Shown: in pieces, positions 29,760 through 38,147 of the stretch
Numbering within the stretch: the stretch's first letter is position 1
How the letters are laid out: every line of letters begins with the position of its first letter
NCBI RefSeq assembly: GCF_021631985.1
Contig: NZ_CP070225.1
Coordinates: forward strand, 620,001 to 684,000
Direction of reading: 5' to 3'
Source: Sandaracinus amylolyticus
Lineage (GTDB): Bacteria; Myxococcota_A; Polyangia; Polyangiales; Sandaracinaceae
Length of the DNA: 64,000 nt
Made by a program: the position numbers and the translations under genes
The notes under the pieces: generated by a model
The model's input: only the letters and a program-made list of their open reading frames with translations
Database searches by the model: none
Told to the model about the DNA's origin: nothing

Positions 29760-30674
29760 TTACATCCGCATGTCGCGGATGCGCCAGAAGAACTCTCCTC
29801 CGTCGACGTTCACGCGAACTCCGGGGCAGCCCGCCGTGTCGCTCCCGCTCAGCTGCGTCACCATCGCTCGCTGGCCCACGAACCGGCCCATCTCCGGCGC
29901 CCAGTTCGTGTCGCCGTTCCACGGGCTGTGGGCGCCGAGCACGATCCAGCTGCCGACGACGATCGGCCCGTAGGTCTCGCCGCCGCTCGGCATGCCGCAC
30001 CACGTCGGGATCGCGACCGGCATCGGCATCGGAGGCGCGACCGCGCCGAGCTGCGCGTCGCGCACGCGCCAGAAGTACGAGCCGCCGTCGACGTCGACGC
30101 GCATGCCCGGACAGCCCGCGGTGTCGACACCGTCGAGCCGCGTGATCGTCGCGAGCGCCCCGACGAAGCGCTCCATCTCGCCCGCCCAGTTCACGTCCCC
30201 GCCCCACGCGGTGTGGCGACCGAGCACGACGCGCATGCCCGGCCGCAGCACGCCGTAGCTCTCCGCCCCCGCGCTCATCCCGCAGTAGCGCGGCAGCGGG
30301 TCGCCCGGCGCGACCGCCATCGGCAGCTGCACGTCGCGGATCCGCCAGAAGTACGTCCCGCCGTCGAGCGAGACGCGCACGCCCGGGCAGCCCGCGGTGT
30401 CGACGCCCGAGAGCTGCGTGACCACCGCGCTCGCGCCGACGAAGCGCTCCATCGCGCCATCCCAGTTCGTGTCGCCGGCCCACGCCGTGTGGCGCCCCAG
30501 GACGACGGTGCTTCCGACCACGATGCCGCCGTACGTCTCGGTCCCGCCCCGCATCCCGCAGTGACGTGGAACGAATTGCGCGCTCGCATCGCTCGCCCCC
30601 GCGAGCCACACGCTCGCGATCACCGCGAACGCACCGACCACCGCCGCGACCTCGCGCCGCCGTCCTTCGCGCAT
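29760..30674 (-). CDS. Secreted protein of three 79-residue tandem modules
   Basis: 304 aa. A signal peptide ends GASDASA|QF (about residue 32). The rest is three copies of one module, each 79 residues (39-117, 131-209, 226-304), joined by Pro/Ala-rich linkers of 13 and 16 residues. Each starts CGM, has VVLGRHTAW..D.NW...M.RFVG, then L.G.DTAGCPG.RV..DGG.YFWR.RD, and holds two cysteines, probably one disulfide. The strand pattern ending in DGG-x-YFWR-x-RD is reminiscent of SH3-like barrels such as MIB/HERC2 modules, but I would not assign it. Similar modules occur singly in other myxobacterial secreted proteins as far as I recall. Function unknown; repeats suggest binding to a polymer or surface. 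Confidence 0.85.
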   Translation of the reverse strand: MREGRRREVAAVVGAFAVIASVWLAGASDASAQFVPRHCGMRGGTETYGGIVVGSTVVLGRHTAWAGDTNWDGAMERFVGASAVVTQLSGVDTAGCPGVRVSLDGGTYFWRIRDVQLPMAVAPGDPLPRYCGMSAGAESYGVLRPGMRVVLGRHTAWGGDVNWAGEMERFVGALATITRLDGVDTAGCPGMRVDVDGGSYFWRVRDAQLGAVAPPMPMPVAIPTWCGMPSGGETYGPIVVGSWIVLGAHSPWNGDTNWAPEMGRFVGQRAMVTQLSGSDTAGCPGVRVNVDGGEFFWRIRDMRM

Positions 30675-30799
30675 CTTCGTCCCTCCCCCGCGTGCCCGTG
30701 TTACGTCGTTGGCGGACGAGTCTACCTCCGGTGGATTTCGCTGCGGAGCCCTCCGCGCCTTGCGTCCCGCGATCGCGGTGCGAAATCTCCGGGCTCCGC

Positions 30800-32197
30800 A
30801 TGGCGACCCACGACGAAGAAGGCCTCCCGCGCTCGCGCCGCGACCTCGAGGGCCGACCGCGCGCGGTCGTGGTCGGTGTGCAGCTCCCCGGCGTCGACGA
30901 CATCGAGTTCGAGGCCTCGCTGATCGAGCTCGAGCGGCTCGGCACGACGCTCGGTCTGCGCCCGATCGCGCGCCTCACGCAGAAGCGCAGCGCGCTCGCG
31001 CCCGCGGCGGTGCTCGGCGAGGGCAAGCTCGTGGAGCTCGCGTCGTGGACCGGCGGGACCGGCGTGGTGCCGAGCAGCGCGCCGCAGAAGAAGCGGAAGA
31101 TCGACGAGGCCGACGAGCCCGAAGAGGTCGAGGCGGTCGACGCCGAGGCGGTCGCGCCGAGCGGCGAGCCGCGCGCGACGGTGGTGCTCGTGAATCACGA
31201 TCTCGCGCCCTCGCAGGCGCTCAACCTCGAGCGCGCGACCGGCGCCGAGGTGCTCGATCGCACGTCGGTGATCGTCTCGATCTTCCAGCGCCACGCGCGC
31301 ACCCGCGAGGCGCGGATCCAGGTCGAGATCGCGCGACTCACGTACCTCGCGCCGCGCCTGCGCGAGGCGGGCGCGGGCGGCGATCGCCAGCGCGGCGGCA
31401 TCGGCGGCAAGGGCGCGGGCGAGAGCGCGGTCGAGCTCGATCGCCGTCGCATCCGCGATCGCATCGCGGAGCTGCGCAACGAGCTCTCGCAGGTGCAGCG
31501 GGAGAGCGACGTGCGTCGTGCGCGTCGCGTGCAGCGCGGCGACACGTTCGCGCTCGTCGGCTACACGAACGCGGGCAAGTCGTCGTGGTTCCGCATGCTC
31601 ACCGGCGGCGAGGTCTACGTCGCGGACGAGCTCTTCGCGACGCTCGACACGACGGTGCGCGCGCTCGCGCCGGAGACGCGCCCGCGCATCCTCGTGAGCG
31701 ACACGGTCGGGTTCATCGATCGCCTGCCCCACGACCTCGTCGCGTCGTTCCGCTCGACGCTCGAGGAGGCGCGCGACGCGAGCCTGCTCGTGCACGTCGT
31801 GGATGCGAGCGACCCCGCGTTTCGCGCGCAGCTCGACGTGACGAAGCGCGTGCTCGCGGAGATCGACGCGGACCAGGCGCCCTCGCTGGTGCTGCTGAAC
31901 AAGATCGATCGTGTCGACGCGCAGGCACGCGAAGCGCTCGCGATCGAGCTCCCCGACGCGATGCAGGTGAGCGCGCGATCGAAGGACGACCTCGCGAAGG
32001 TGCGCGACCGCATCGTCGCGTTCTTCGAGCGCGACATGGTCGAGGACGAGCTCTTCGTGCCGTACGCGAAGAGCGCGATCGTGAACCGCGTGCACGAGAG
32101 CGCGCGCGTGCTCGAAGAGACCCACGAGGACGAAGGCACGCGCCTCAAGGTGCGCGCCCCCGCCGCGGTCCTCGCGCAGCTGCGCGCCCAGCTCTGA
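30800..32197 (+). CDS. hflX: GTPase HflX
   Basis: 465 aa ribosome-associated GTPase that splits stalled 70S ribosomes in stress. HflX domain: EFEASLIELERLGTTLGLRP, then ALNLERATGAEVLDRTSVIV and FQRHARTREARIQVEIARLT, and the glycine-rich GGIGGKGAGESAVELDRRRI. G domain: G1 VGYTNAGKSSWF, G3 DTVGFIDRLPHDLVASFRST, G4 NKID. An acidic insertion (about residues 95-125: KKRKIDEADEPEEVEAVDAE) interrupts the N-terminal domain. ATG at 30800 follows no clear ribosome-binding site. Divergent from the module protein gene; an inverted-repeat element lies 50 bases beyond its stop. Confidence 0.95.
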   Translation: MATHDEEGLPRSRRDLEGRPRAVVVGVQLPGVDDIEFEASLIELERLGTTLGLRPIARLTQKRSALAPAAVLGEGKLVELASWTGGTGVVPSSAPQKKRKIDEADEPEEVEAVDAEAVAPSGEPRATVVLVNHDLAPSQALNLERATGAEVLDRTSVIVSIFQRHARTREARIQVEIARLTYLAPRLREAGAGGDRQRGGIGGKGAGESAVELDRRRIRDRIAELRNELSQVQRESDVRRARRVQRGDTFALVGYTNAGKSSWFRMLTGGEVYVADELFATLDTTVRALAPETRPRILVSDTVGFIDRLPHDLVASFRSTLEEARDASLLVHVVDASDPAFRAQLDVTKRVLAEIDADQAPSLVLLNKIDRVDAQAREALAIELPDAMQVSARSKDDLAKVRDRIVAFFERDMVEDELFVPYAKSAIVNRVHESARVLEETHEDEGTRLKVRAPAAVLAQLRAQL

Positions 32198-32551
32198 ATC
32201 AGCAGCGCAGGAACCCTCGTGATCCGACCGCGCGCATTTGCGCTCGAGTCCGGAGAATTTCCGAGGAGAGCAGGAGGGTCAGGAAGACCACGTGGATGGG
32301 TCTTCCTTGCGGTCCGCCTGCGCCCTCGGTGCACCGATTCGGTTTGGAGCGCGCGCTCCGGCCGCCGGCCCGCTCACCTCGAAAATCCCCTCGAAGCGCT
32401 CTGCGCCAAGCGGGTCGCCGGGAAGATCCATCCACGTGGTCTTCCTAACCCTCCTGCTTTCCTTAAAAATTCCCGACGTTTGCGGCTCGATCGCGAAGTT
32501 GTGACGAAAAGTCGGTTGTGACCACGATATGTCGGATGTATTTGATCCGAC
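32198..32551. other. 354-base intergenic region between hflX and the FadR-type gene
   Basis: Holds a long imperfect inverted repeat (32251-32476), a self-complementary 14-mer in its loop (GGAGCGCGCGCTCC, 32346-32359), then an AT-richer stretch with GTTGTGAC twice (32499-32506, 32515-32522 region) and the promoter/operator of the regulator gene. I see no convincing gene. Short frames here only translate the repeat. Confidence 0.7.
32251..32476. repeat. Inverted-repeat element (arms about 56 bp), GAGAATTTC family copy 1
   Basis: Left arm 32251-32307 and right arm 32421-32476 are near-perfect reverse complements over about 55 bases, sharing AGCAGGAGGGTCAGGAAGAC and CCACGTGGATGG. Within each arm AGGAAGACC and GGTCTTCCT form a second small hairpin around CACGTGGA. 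The arms are AT-richer than the surroundings. The core GAGAATTTCCGAGGAGAGCA recurs near 44.84 and 45.03 kb. Could be a non-autonomous (MITE-like) element, a REP-type palindrome or a structured RNA; no flanking target duplication was recognised. Confidence 0.8.
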
Positions 32552-32552
32552 A
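32516..32552 (+). promoter_or_regulatory. Promoter with start-codon operator of the FadR-type regulator
   Basis: TGTCGGAT (32530-32537) and ATCCGACA (32545-32552) form a perfect 8-base inverted repeat with a 7-base spacer; its last base is the A of the ATG at 32552. A -35-like TTGTGA (32516-32521) is 17 bases before a weak -10 TATTTG (32539-32544) inside the palindrome. Bound regulator would block both the promoter and the start codon, so autoregulation is likely. With no ribosome-binding site, a leaderless transcript is expected. Confidence 0.65.
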
Positions 32553-33337
32553 TGGACGGCGGCGGGGCGGGGGCTCGGAAGCGACGACCGGCGGCGCGCG
32601 CCACGCGCAAGGCCGATCTCGTCGCGCACGACCTGCTTCAAAGGGTCGTGTCCGGCGACATCGCGGTGGGCTCGCTCCTGCCTCGCGAGGACGAGCTCGC
32701 GACGCGCTACGACGTGAACCGCAGCGTCGTGCGCGAGGCGATCAAGCTGCTCGAGGTCCATCGCCTCGTGGAGCCCACGCGACGCCGCGGCACCGAGGTG
32801 CTCGATCCGCTGCGCTCGCTCTCGCCCGAGGTCCTGCGCGCGATGCTCCAGCGCCCCGACGGGCGCATCGACCGCCAGGTGCTCGCGGGGCTGCTCGAGA
32901 TCCGCGCCGGGCTCGATGCGCAGATGACCGAGCTCGCCGCGCTGCGACGCGACGACGCCGATCTCGAAGCGCTCGACGCACTCGTCGCGCGCCTGCGCGC
33001 CGCGCGTGATCCCAGCGCGATCGATCACGTGCGCCTCGAGCTCCCGATCCTCATCGCGCGCGCGACCAAGAACCCGATCTTCGAGATGCTCGCGCACTGG
33101 AACGAGCTCGTCGTGCGCGACCTCGACGCGGTGTTCGGCTCGATGCGCCCGACGCTCGACGCGTACACCCAGGGCATCGCGCTGCTCGTCGATCTGATCC
33201 GACGCCGCGATCCCGACGCGCTCCGCTCGCTCGTCGGCGCCTACCACGCGTGGGCCACGCCGCGCCTTCTCGCTGCTGCCGCGCTCGCCTCGGGCGAGCC
33301 GCTCGATCTCGCTCTGCCGAAAGGGGGACTCCGATGA
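32552..33337 (+). CDS. GntR/FadR-family transcriptional regulator
   Basis: 261 aa. A winged helix-turn-helix (LLQRVVSGDIAVGSLLPRED, ELATRYDVNRSVVREAIKLL, LVEPTRRRGTEVLDP) is followed by an all-helical FCD-like ligand domain (LLEIRAGLDAQMTELAALRR ... HVRLELPILIARATKNPIFE ... HWNELVVRDLDAVFG ... AYTQGIALLVDLIRRRDPDA). FadR-type proteins bind acyl-CoA, sugar acids or other carboxylates; the ligand here is unknown. The gene overlaps the next by ATGA (33334-33337), so the regulator and the acyltransferase-family enzyme are one unit, and the palindrome at the start codon suggests it controls both. Confidence 0.9.
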   Translation: MDGGGAGARKRRPAARATRKADLVAHDLLQRVVSGDIAVGSLLPREDELATRYDVNRSVVREAIKLLEVHRLVEPTRRRGTEVLDPLRSLSPEVLRAMLQRPDGRIDRQVLAGLLEIRAGLDAQMTELAALRRDDADLEALDALVARLRAARDPSAIDHVRLELPILIARATKNPIFEMLAHWNELVVRDLDAVFGSMRPTLDAYTQGIALLVDLIRRRDPDALRSLVGAYHAWATPRLLAAAALASGEPLDLALPKGGLR

Positions 33338-35085
33338 CCGCTTCGCTGCTCGATCATGCGCCCGCGCGCGCCGCCTCGACCACCGATCAATCCGTCTGGC
33401 GCACGCACGGCAAAGGCGCGCATCGGCGCATCCACGGCCTCCACGTGCTGCGTCTCTCCGGCTCGTTCCGCGAGATGGGCGAGCAGCACGGCGCGCTCCT
33501 GCGCGAGCACGTCCGCCGCGGGCCGATGCCCTACTACCGCGCGCACTTCACCAAGCTCGTCGGCCGCTCGCAGCTCGGCGCGCTCTCGCACGCGGTGTGG
33601 CCCGCCCTGCAGCTCATGATCGGACGGCGCGTCTCGCGGCGTCATCCCGAGTGGGCGCGCGAGATGCTGCGTGGGATCGCCGAGGGCTCGGGCGTCCCGT
33701 ACGCGGAGCTGCTCGATGGCGCGACGATGCCGGACGCGCTGCTCTGGCTCGCGTCGAGCCTCATGAAGGTGCACGCGCCGGGGCCCGCGGTCGCGCATCG
33801 CATCTCGCTCGGCCTCGGCTGCACGTCGGCGATCGCGTGGGGTGACGCGACGAAGGACGGCAAGCTGCTGCACGCGCGCAACTTCGACTACCACGGCGTG
33901 TCGTGCTGGCCGCAGGAGGCCGCGGTGATCTTCCACGAGCCCGATCAGGGCCAGCGCTACGTGTCGATCGCGAGCGCGGGCGTGCCGCTCGGCGGCATCA
34001 CCGCGATGAACGAGGCGGGGCTCACGCTCACCGTGCACCAGCACATGTTCACCGATCGCGCGCGCCTCGGAGGAACGCCGATCGCGGTCGCGGGCGACAT
34101 CGTGATGCGCGAGGCGAAGAGCATCGCGGACGCGGAGGCGATCCTCGCGGCGCATCGTCCGGTCGGCTGCTGGACGTACCTCGTGACCGACGGGAAGAAG
34201 AAGGAAGTGCTCTGCTGGGAGGAGAACCCCGATCGTCACGCCGCGTTCAAGCCGGCGCGCGAGCGCGGCACGTTCGGCTACGCGAACGTCTACCTCGACG
34301 AAGAGCTCGGCGACACCGAGGTGAACCTCTACGGCTCGTACTGGCGCCACAACGAGGCGCGCCATCGCAAGGCGAACGAGCTCCTCGCGCAGCGGCGCGG
34401 CACCCTCGATCCCCAAGGAATGGCGGAGATCCTCGCCGATCCCGGCGCCGACGGGTGCCGCATCAGTGAGGCGATCTCGATGGTGATGACGGTGGGCTCG
34501 GTCGTGTTCCGCCCGGAGGACGGAGTGGTGTGGGTCGGCACCGGCGATGCGCCGACGAGCGAAGGATCGTTCGTGCCGTTCTCGCTGGGTCACGCCGATC
34601 ACGATCCGCGCCCGGGCACGATCGACACGAGCTCGCGCGAGAGCGCCGAGGCGCGCGCTGCGTTCGAGCACTATCGACGCGCGTACGTGCTCTACCTCGA
34701 CGAGCACGACGTCGGCGCGGCGCGCGCCGAGATGCGTCGCGCGATCGAGCTGCAGCCGCGACAGCCGCTCTATCACTTCCTCGAGGGCCTCTGCGCGCTG
34801 CAGATCGGCGACGCCGAGGGCGCGGCCCGCGCGATGTCGAGCGCGCTCGAGATCGGGCACCCGCACGAGCAGCGTCGCGCCGCGATGCACCTCTGGCGAG
34901 CGCGCGCGTACGCGCAGGCGGGACGCAAGAAGGACGCGGCGGCGGACTGGCGGCGCTGTCTCGCGCTGCGTGCCGATCCCGTGGTGCACGAGGCGGCACG
35001 TCGCGATCTGCGTCGTGGCTGGAGCGCACGCCGCGCGGAGCGCGCGCAGGTCGACTTCTCGATGGCCGACGTCGCGATGCCGTGA
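33334..35085 (+). CDS. C45-family peptidase / acyl-CoA:6-APA acyltransferase-like enzyme with C-terminal TPR
   Basis: 583 aa. The N-terminal 420 residues belong to the C45 (isopenicillin-N acyltransferase / AAT) group of N-terminal nucleophile hydrolases: GSFREMGEQHGALLREHVRR, then ISLGLGCTSAIAWGDATKDG with candidate nucleophile Cys163, LHARNFDYHG, GGITAMNEAGLTLTVHQHM, and a late WVGTGDAPTSEG. Unlike classic members with a short propeptide, 162 residues precede the cysteine, so maturation may differ or not occur. The last 120 residues form two or three TPR-like helical pairs (AFEHYRRAYVLYLDEHDVGA, AIELQPRQPLYHFLEGLCAL). Relatives cleave or transfer acyl groups on amides (penicillins, ceramides, acyl-homoserine lactones); substrate unknown. 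Confidence 0.88.
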   Translation: MTASLLDHAPARAASTTDQSVWRTHGKGAHRRIHGLHVLRLSGSFREMGEQHGALLREHVRRGPMPYYRAHFTKLVGRSQLGALSHAVWPALQLMIGRRVSRRHPEWAREMLRGIAEGSGVPYAELLDGATMPDALLWLASSLMKVHAPGPAVAHRISLGLGCTSAIAWGDATKDGKLLHARNFDYHGVSCWPQEAAVIFHEPDQGQRYVSIASAGVPLGGITAMNEAGLTLTVHQHMFTDRARLGGTPIAVAGDIVMREAKSIADAEAILAAHRPVGCWTYLVTDGKKKEVLCWEENPDRHAAFKPARERGTFGYANVYLDEELGDTEVNLYGSYWRHNEARHRKANELLAQRRGTLDPQGMAEILADPGADGCRISEAISMVMTVGSVVFRPEDGVVWVGTGDAPTSEGSFVPFSLGHADHDPRPGTIDTSSRESAEARAAFEHYRRAYVLYLDEHDVGAARAEMRRAIELQPRQPLYHFLEGLCALQIGDAEGAARAMSSALEIGHPHEQRRAAMHLWRARAYAQAGRKKDAAADWRRCLALRADPVVHEAARRDLRRGWSARRAERAQVDFSMADVAMP

Positions 35086-35133
35086 TCCCGAACGTGGCGT
35101 TTCGCGGCGGTCGTCTCCGGGCTCGGCGGGACC

Positions 35134-37389
35134 ATGTCAGGCGATGTGGAGCCCACGAGCCCGGAGTCGATCCGAGCGCTGGCGACCGTGCCCACGCTCG
35201 GAGTGCTCGTCGATCTCGACGGCACGCTGATCCCGATCGCGAGCACGCCGCAGCAAGCGCAGTCGGACGCGGAGGTCGCGAGCGTGCTGCGCGATCTCGC
35301 GCTCGCGCCCGGCACGCGCGTCGTGGTGGTCAGCGGGAGACCGCGCGCGTCGCTCGACGATCGTGTCGGCGGGATCGAGGGGATCGATCTCGTCGCCGAG
35401 CACGGCGCGTGGCGGCGCGACGAGCGCGGATGGTCTCCGCTGCCGCTCGTCGGCACGCCGCCCGATGGCATCGAGCGCACGCTCTCGGGTCTCGCGCGCG
35501 CGTACCCCGGCGCGTTCGCGGAGCCGAAGACGTGGTCGGTGTGCCTCCACTACCGGCGCGTCTCCGCGTCGTCGCGCGAGGCGCTCGTCGTCGAGGCGAC
35601 GCACGCGATCCACGGGTGGATGGCGCAGCACCCGGAGTACGAGCTGCTCGAGGCGGATCACGCGCTCGAGGTGCGGCATCGCGGCGCGCAGAAGGGCACC
35701 GCGGTGCCCTGGCTCCGCGAGCGCCTCGGCCCGGGCGCGCGCCTGCTCGCGCTCGGCGACGATCTCACCGACGAGGACACGTTCGCGTCGCTCGACGAGC
35801 ACGACGTCGCGGTCCTGGTGAGCCCGTCGGAGCGCACGACGCGCGCGGCGGCGCGGCTCGAAGGACCGACCGAGGTGCGCGCGCTCCTGCGATGGCTCGC
35901 GCGCGCGCGGCATCGCGCGGTCGCGCATCGCGACGTCACGATCGGCTCGTCGGACTCGCAGCCTCCGCCGCCGCTCCCCAAGCGTCGCGCCGCGATGTCT
36001 GCCGAGAACGGCACGCCGCTCGTCGTGATCTCGAACCGCATGCCCGACCCCACGCCCGGCGGCGATGCGCGCACGCGCAACGTCGGCGGCCTCGTCGCCG
36101 CGCTCGAGCCCGCGCTCGCGGCGCGTGGTGGGCTCTGGCTCGGATGGAGCGGTCGCGCGCGCGCAGGCCACCGCGATCTCGCGGTCGATCGCAGCACGGT
36201 GCCGGCGCGCGCGTCGTTCGACTTCGAGCCGCGGTGGCACGAGCTCTACTACAACGGGTTCGCGAACCGCAGCCTGTGGCCGCTCTTCCACTCGCTGCCC
36301 GAGCGTGCGCGTTACGCCGACGAGGAGTGGGCCGCGTACGTCGAGGTGAACGAGGTGTTCGCGGAGGCCGCGAGCCGCGTCGCGTCGCGCACCGGGACGA
36401 TCTGGGCGCACGACTATCACCTCTTGCTCGTCGGCGCGGCGCTGCGACGCCGCGGGTTCACCGGGCGTCTCGGACACTTCCTCCACATCCCGTTCCCGCC
36501 GCTCGATCTGCTCGAGACGATGCCGTGGGCTCCGGAGATCGTCAGCGCGCTGCTCGCGTTCGATCTGCTCGGCTTCCACACCCGACGCTTCGCCGCGAAC
36601 TTCCTGTCGTGCGCGCGCGAGCTCGCGGGCGCGGAGCGCATCTCGGAGGACGCGCTGCGGGTGCAGGGGCGCATCGTGCGGGCGCGCGCGTTCCCGCTCG
36701 GGATCGATCCTGCGCCCTTCGAGTCCCCCGAGGACGACGAGGGCGTCGACGAGGAGCTCGCGCAGCTGCGCGCCGCGATGGGCGAGCGCCAGCTCGTGCT
36801 CGGCGTCGATCGGCTCGACTACACCAAGGGGATCCCCCAGCGGCTCGAGGCGTTCGCGCGCATGCTCGAGCTGCATCCGGCGCTGCGCGGACAGGTCTCG
36901 ATGATCCAGGTCGCCGTGCCCTCGCGCTCCGACGTGCCCGAGTACGCCGCGCAGCGCGCCGCGATCGAGGCGCTCGTCGGGCACATCAACGGCACGCTCG
37001 GCGAGGCTCACTGGGTGCCGGTGCGGTACGTGTATCGATCCTACGGGCGCGGGCATCTCGCGAGGCTCTATCGCGAGGCCGACGTCGCCCTCGTCACGCC
37101 ACTGCGCGACGGGATGAACCTGGTCGCGAAGGAGTTCGTCGCGGCGCAGGACCCGAAGGATCCCGGCGTGCTCCTGCTCTCGCGATTCGCAGGCGCGGCC
37201 GAGGAGATGCGCGCCGCCGCGCTGTGCACGAACCCCTACCACCGCGACGGCATGGCGAACGATCTCGCGCGGGCGCTCGCGATGTCGCTCGCCGAGCGTC
37301 GGACGCGACACGCCGAGCTCCTCGCGATGGTGCACCGCACGACGAGCGCGTCGTGGGCCGACGCGTTCCTCTCGGCGCTGGAGGGCTAG
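35134..37389 (+). CDS. Trehalose synthesis fusion: trehalose-6-phosphate phosphatase then synthase
   Basis: 751 aa, making trehalose from UDP-glucose and glucose-6-phosphate. The N-terminal HAD phosphatase (OtsB, about residues 20-265): [54 protein letters not shown]. The C-terminal GT20 synthase (OtsA, about 293-750): [84 protein letters not shown]. The phosphatase-first order is the reverse of plant and yeast two-domain proteins. An ATG at 35995, just before the synthase part, could in principle give a separate synthase but has no ribosome-binding site. Its TAG shares CTAG with the convergent gene's stop. Confidence 0.94.
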   Translation: MSGDVEPTSPESIRALATVPTLGVLVDLDGTLIPIASTPQQAQSDAEVASVLRDLALAPGTRVVVVSGRPRASLDDRVGGIEGIDLVAEHGAWRRDERGWSPLPLVGTPPDGIERTLSGLARAYPGAFAEPKTWSVCLHYRRVSASSREALVVEATHAIHGWMAQHPEYELLEADHALEVRHRGAQKGTAVPWLRERLGPGARLLALGDDLTDEDTFASLDEHDVAVLVSPSERTTRAAARLEGPTEVRALLRWLARARHRAVAHRDVTIGSSDSQPPPPLPKRRAAMSAENGTPLVVISNRMPDPTPGGDARTRNVGGLVAALEPALAARGGLWLGWSGRARAGHRDLAVDRSTVPARASFDFEPRWHELYYNGFANRSLWPLFHSLPERARYADEEWAAYVEVNEVFAEAASRVASRTGTIWAHDYHLLLVGAALRRRGFTGRLGHFLHIPFPPLDLLETMPWAPEIVSALLAFDLLGFHTRRFAANFLSCARELAGAERISEDALRVQGRIVRARAFPLGIDPAPFESPEDDEGVDEELAQLRAAMGERQLVLGVDRLDYTKGIPQRLEAFARMLELHPALRGQVSMIQVAVPSRSDVPEYAAQRAAIEALVGHINGTLGEAHWVPVRYVYRSYGRGHLARLYREADVALVTPLRDGMNLVAKEFVAAQDPKDPGVLLLSRFAGAAEEMRAAALCTNPYHRDGMANDLARALAMSLAERRTRHAELLAMVHRTTSASWADAFLSALEG

Positions 37390-38108
37390 GCGCGCCGCTT
37401 CGCGAGGACCTCGAGGTTCTCGAGCACGCGCGCGTCGAACTCCGCGAGGAAGCGCTTCACCTCGGGCTGCACCAGCACCGCCTCGATGCGCGAGACCGAG
37501 CCTTCGATCGTCGCCTTGTCGCTGCCCTCGAGCGTCGGCGCGTCGGCACCGCTCGTGCGGAGCGCGCGCAGCGTGCGCACTGCGGCGGCCACGACGGCGC
37601 GCAGCGGGCCGATCGCGGTCGCGAAGAGCGCGCTGAGCAGGCTCGTGTCGGTCGCCTTCAGCGCGACGTCGAACGCAGTGCGGATCTCGCGGCTCTGCCG
37701 GGTCTGGTCGGCGACGTCGCGCGCCTCCTGGAGCAGCCCGACGGCCAGCGCGTGATCGATCACGCGGCCGAGCAGCAGCATCTCCGCGAGGTCGTGGCTC
37801 ACCCAGCGCACCCCGAGGACGACCGAGAGGATCTTCCGGATCGGGAAGAGCAGCAGCTTGATCGGCAGCCAGAGCAGCGCCCCGAGGCAGCCTCCGACGC
37901 ACCCCGACTCGTCCGACCAGAGCGGCTGGATCGCGGCCTTCGACATCGTCGTGGGCACGCTCGATCGCACCATCCACGCGGCGATCTGCTGACGCACCAG
38001 ATCGTCGACGAGCGGCACCGGCACGAAGCGCGCGGCGGCGAACAGGATGCCGGCGGTGATGCGCAGCTGCAGCGCGGCGTGTGTCGGTTGGCTGGTGAGC
38101 CCGGTCAT
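37386..38108 (-). CDS. Conserved-looking protein with hydrophobic patches, unknown
   Basis: 240 aa, not recognised. An amphipathic N-terminal part (LQLRITAGILFAAARFVPVP, LVDDLVRQQIAAWMVR) leads to a glycine/cysteine hinge (GCVGGCLGALLWLPIKLLLF) that could be one membrane-associated segment. The rest is helical: DLAEMLLLGRVIDHALAVGL, SREIRTAFDVALKATDTSLL, AVVAAAVRTLRALRTSG and a charged end. No signal peptide or catalytic motif is visible. ATG at 38108 gives no clear ribosome-binding site. Converges on the trehalose gene, sharing CTAG at 37386-37389, and lies 39 bases after the TauE-type gene on the same strand, so the two may be co-transcribed. Confidence 0.7.
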   Translation of the reverse strand: MTGLTSQPTHAALQLRITAGILFAAARFVPVPLVDDLVRQQIAAWMVRSSVPTTMSKAAIQPLWSDESGCVGGCLGALLWLPIKLLLFPIRKILSVVLGVRWVSHDLAEMLLLGRVIDHALAVGLLQEARDVADQTRQSREIRTAFDVALKATDTSLLSALFATAIGPLRAVVAAAVRTLRALRTSGADAPTLEGSDKATIEGSVSRIEAVLVQPEVKRFLAEFDARVLENLEVLAKRRA

Positions 38109-38147
38109 GTGCGACGGACTCTAACCTGGGCACGACCAGCGCTGTTC

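Noticed and set aside
32199-32504. Small proteins sharing an IHVVFLTLLLSSEIL-like peptide (also near 44971)
   Set aside because: The shared peptide is the translation of the inverted-repeat arms, in frames on both strands, so it reflects the DNA repeat rather than a protein family.
35995-37389. Separate otsA gene starting at the internal ATG
   Set aside because: No ribosome-binding site or stop separates it from the phosphatase domain; the frame is continuous from 35134.
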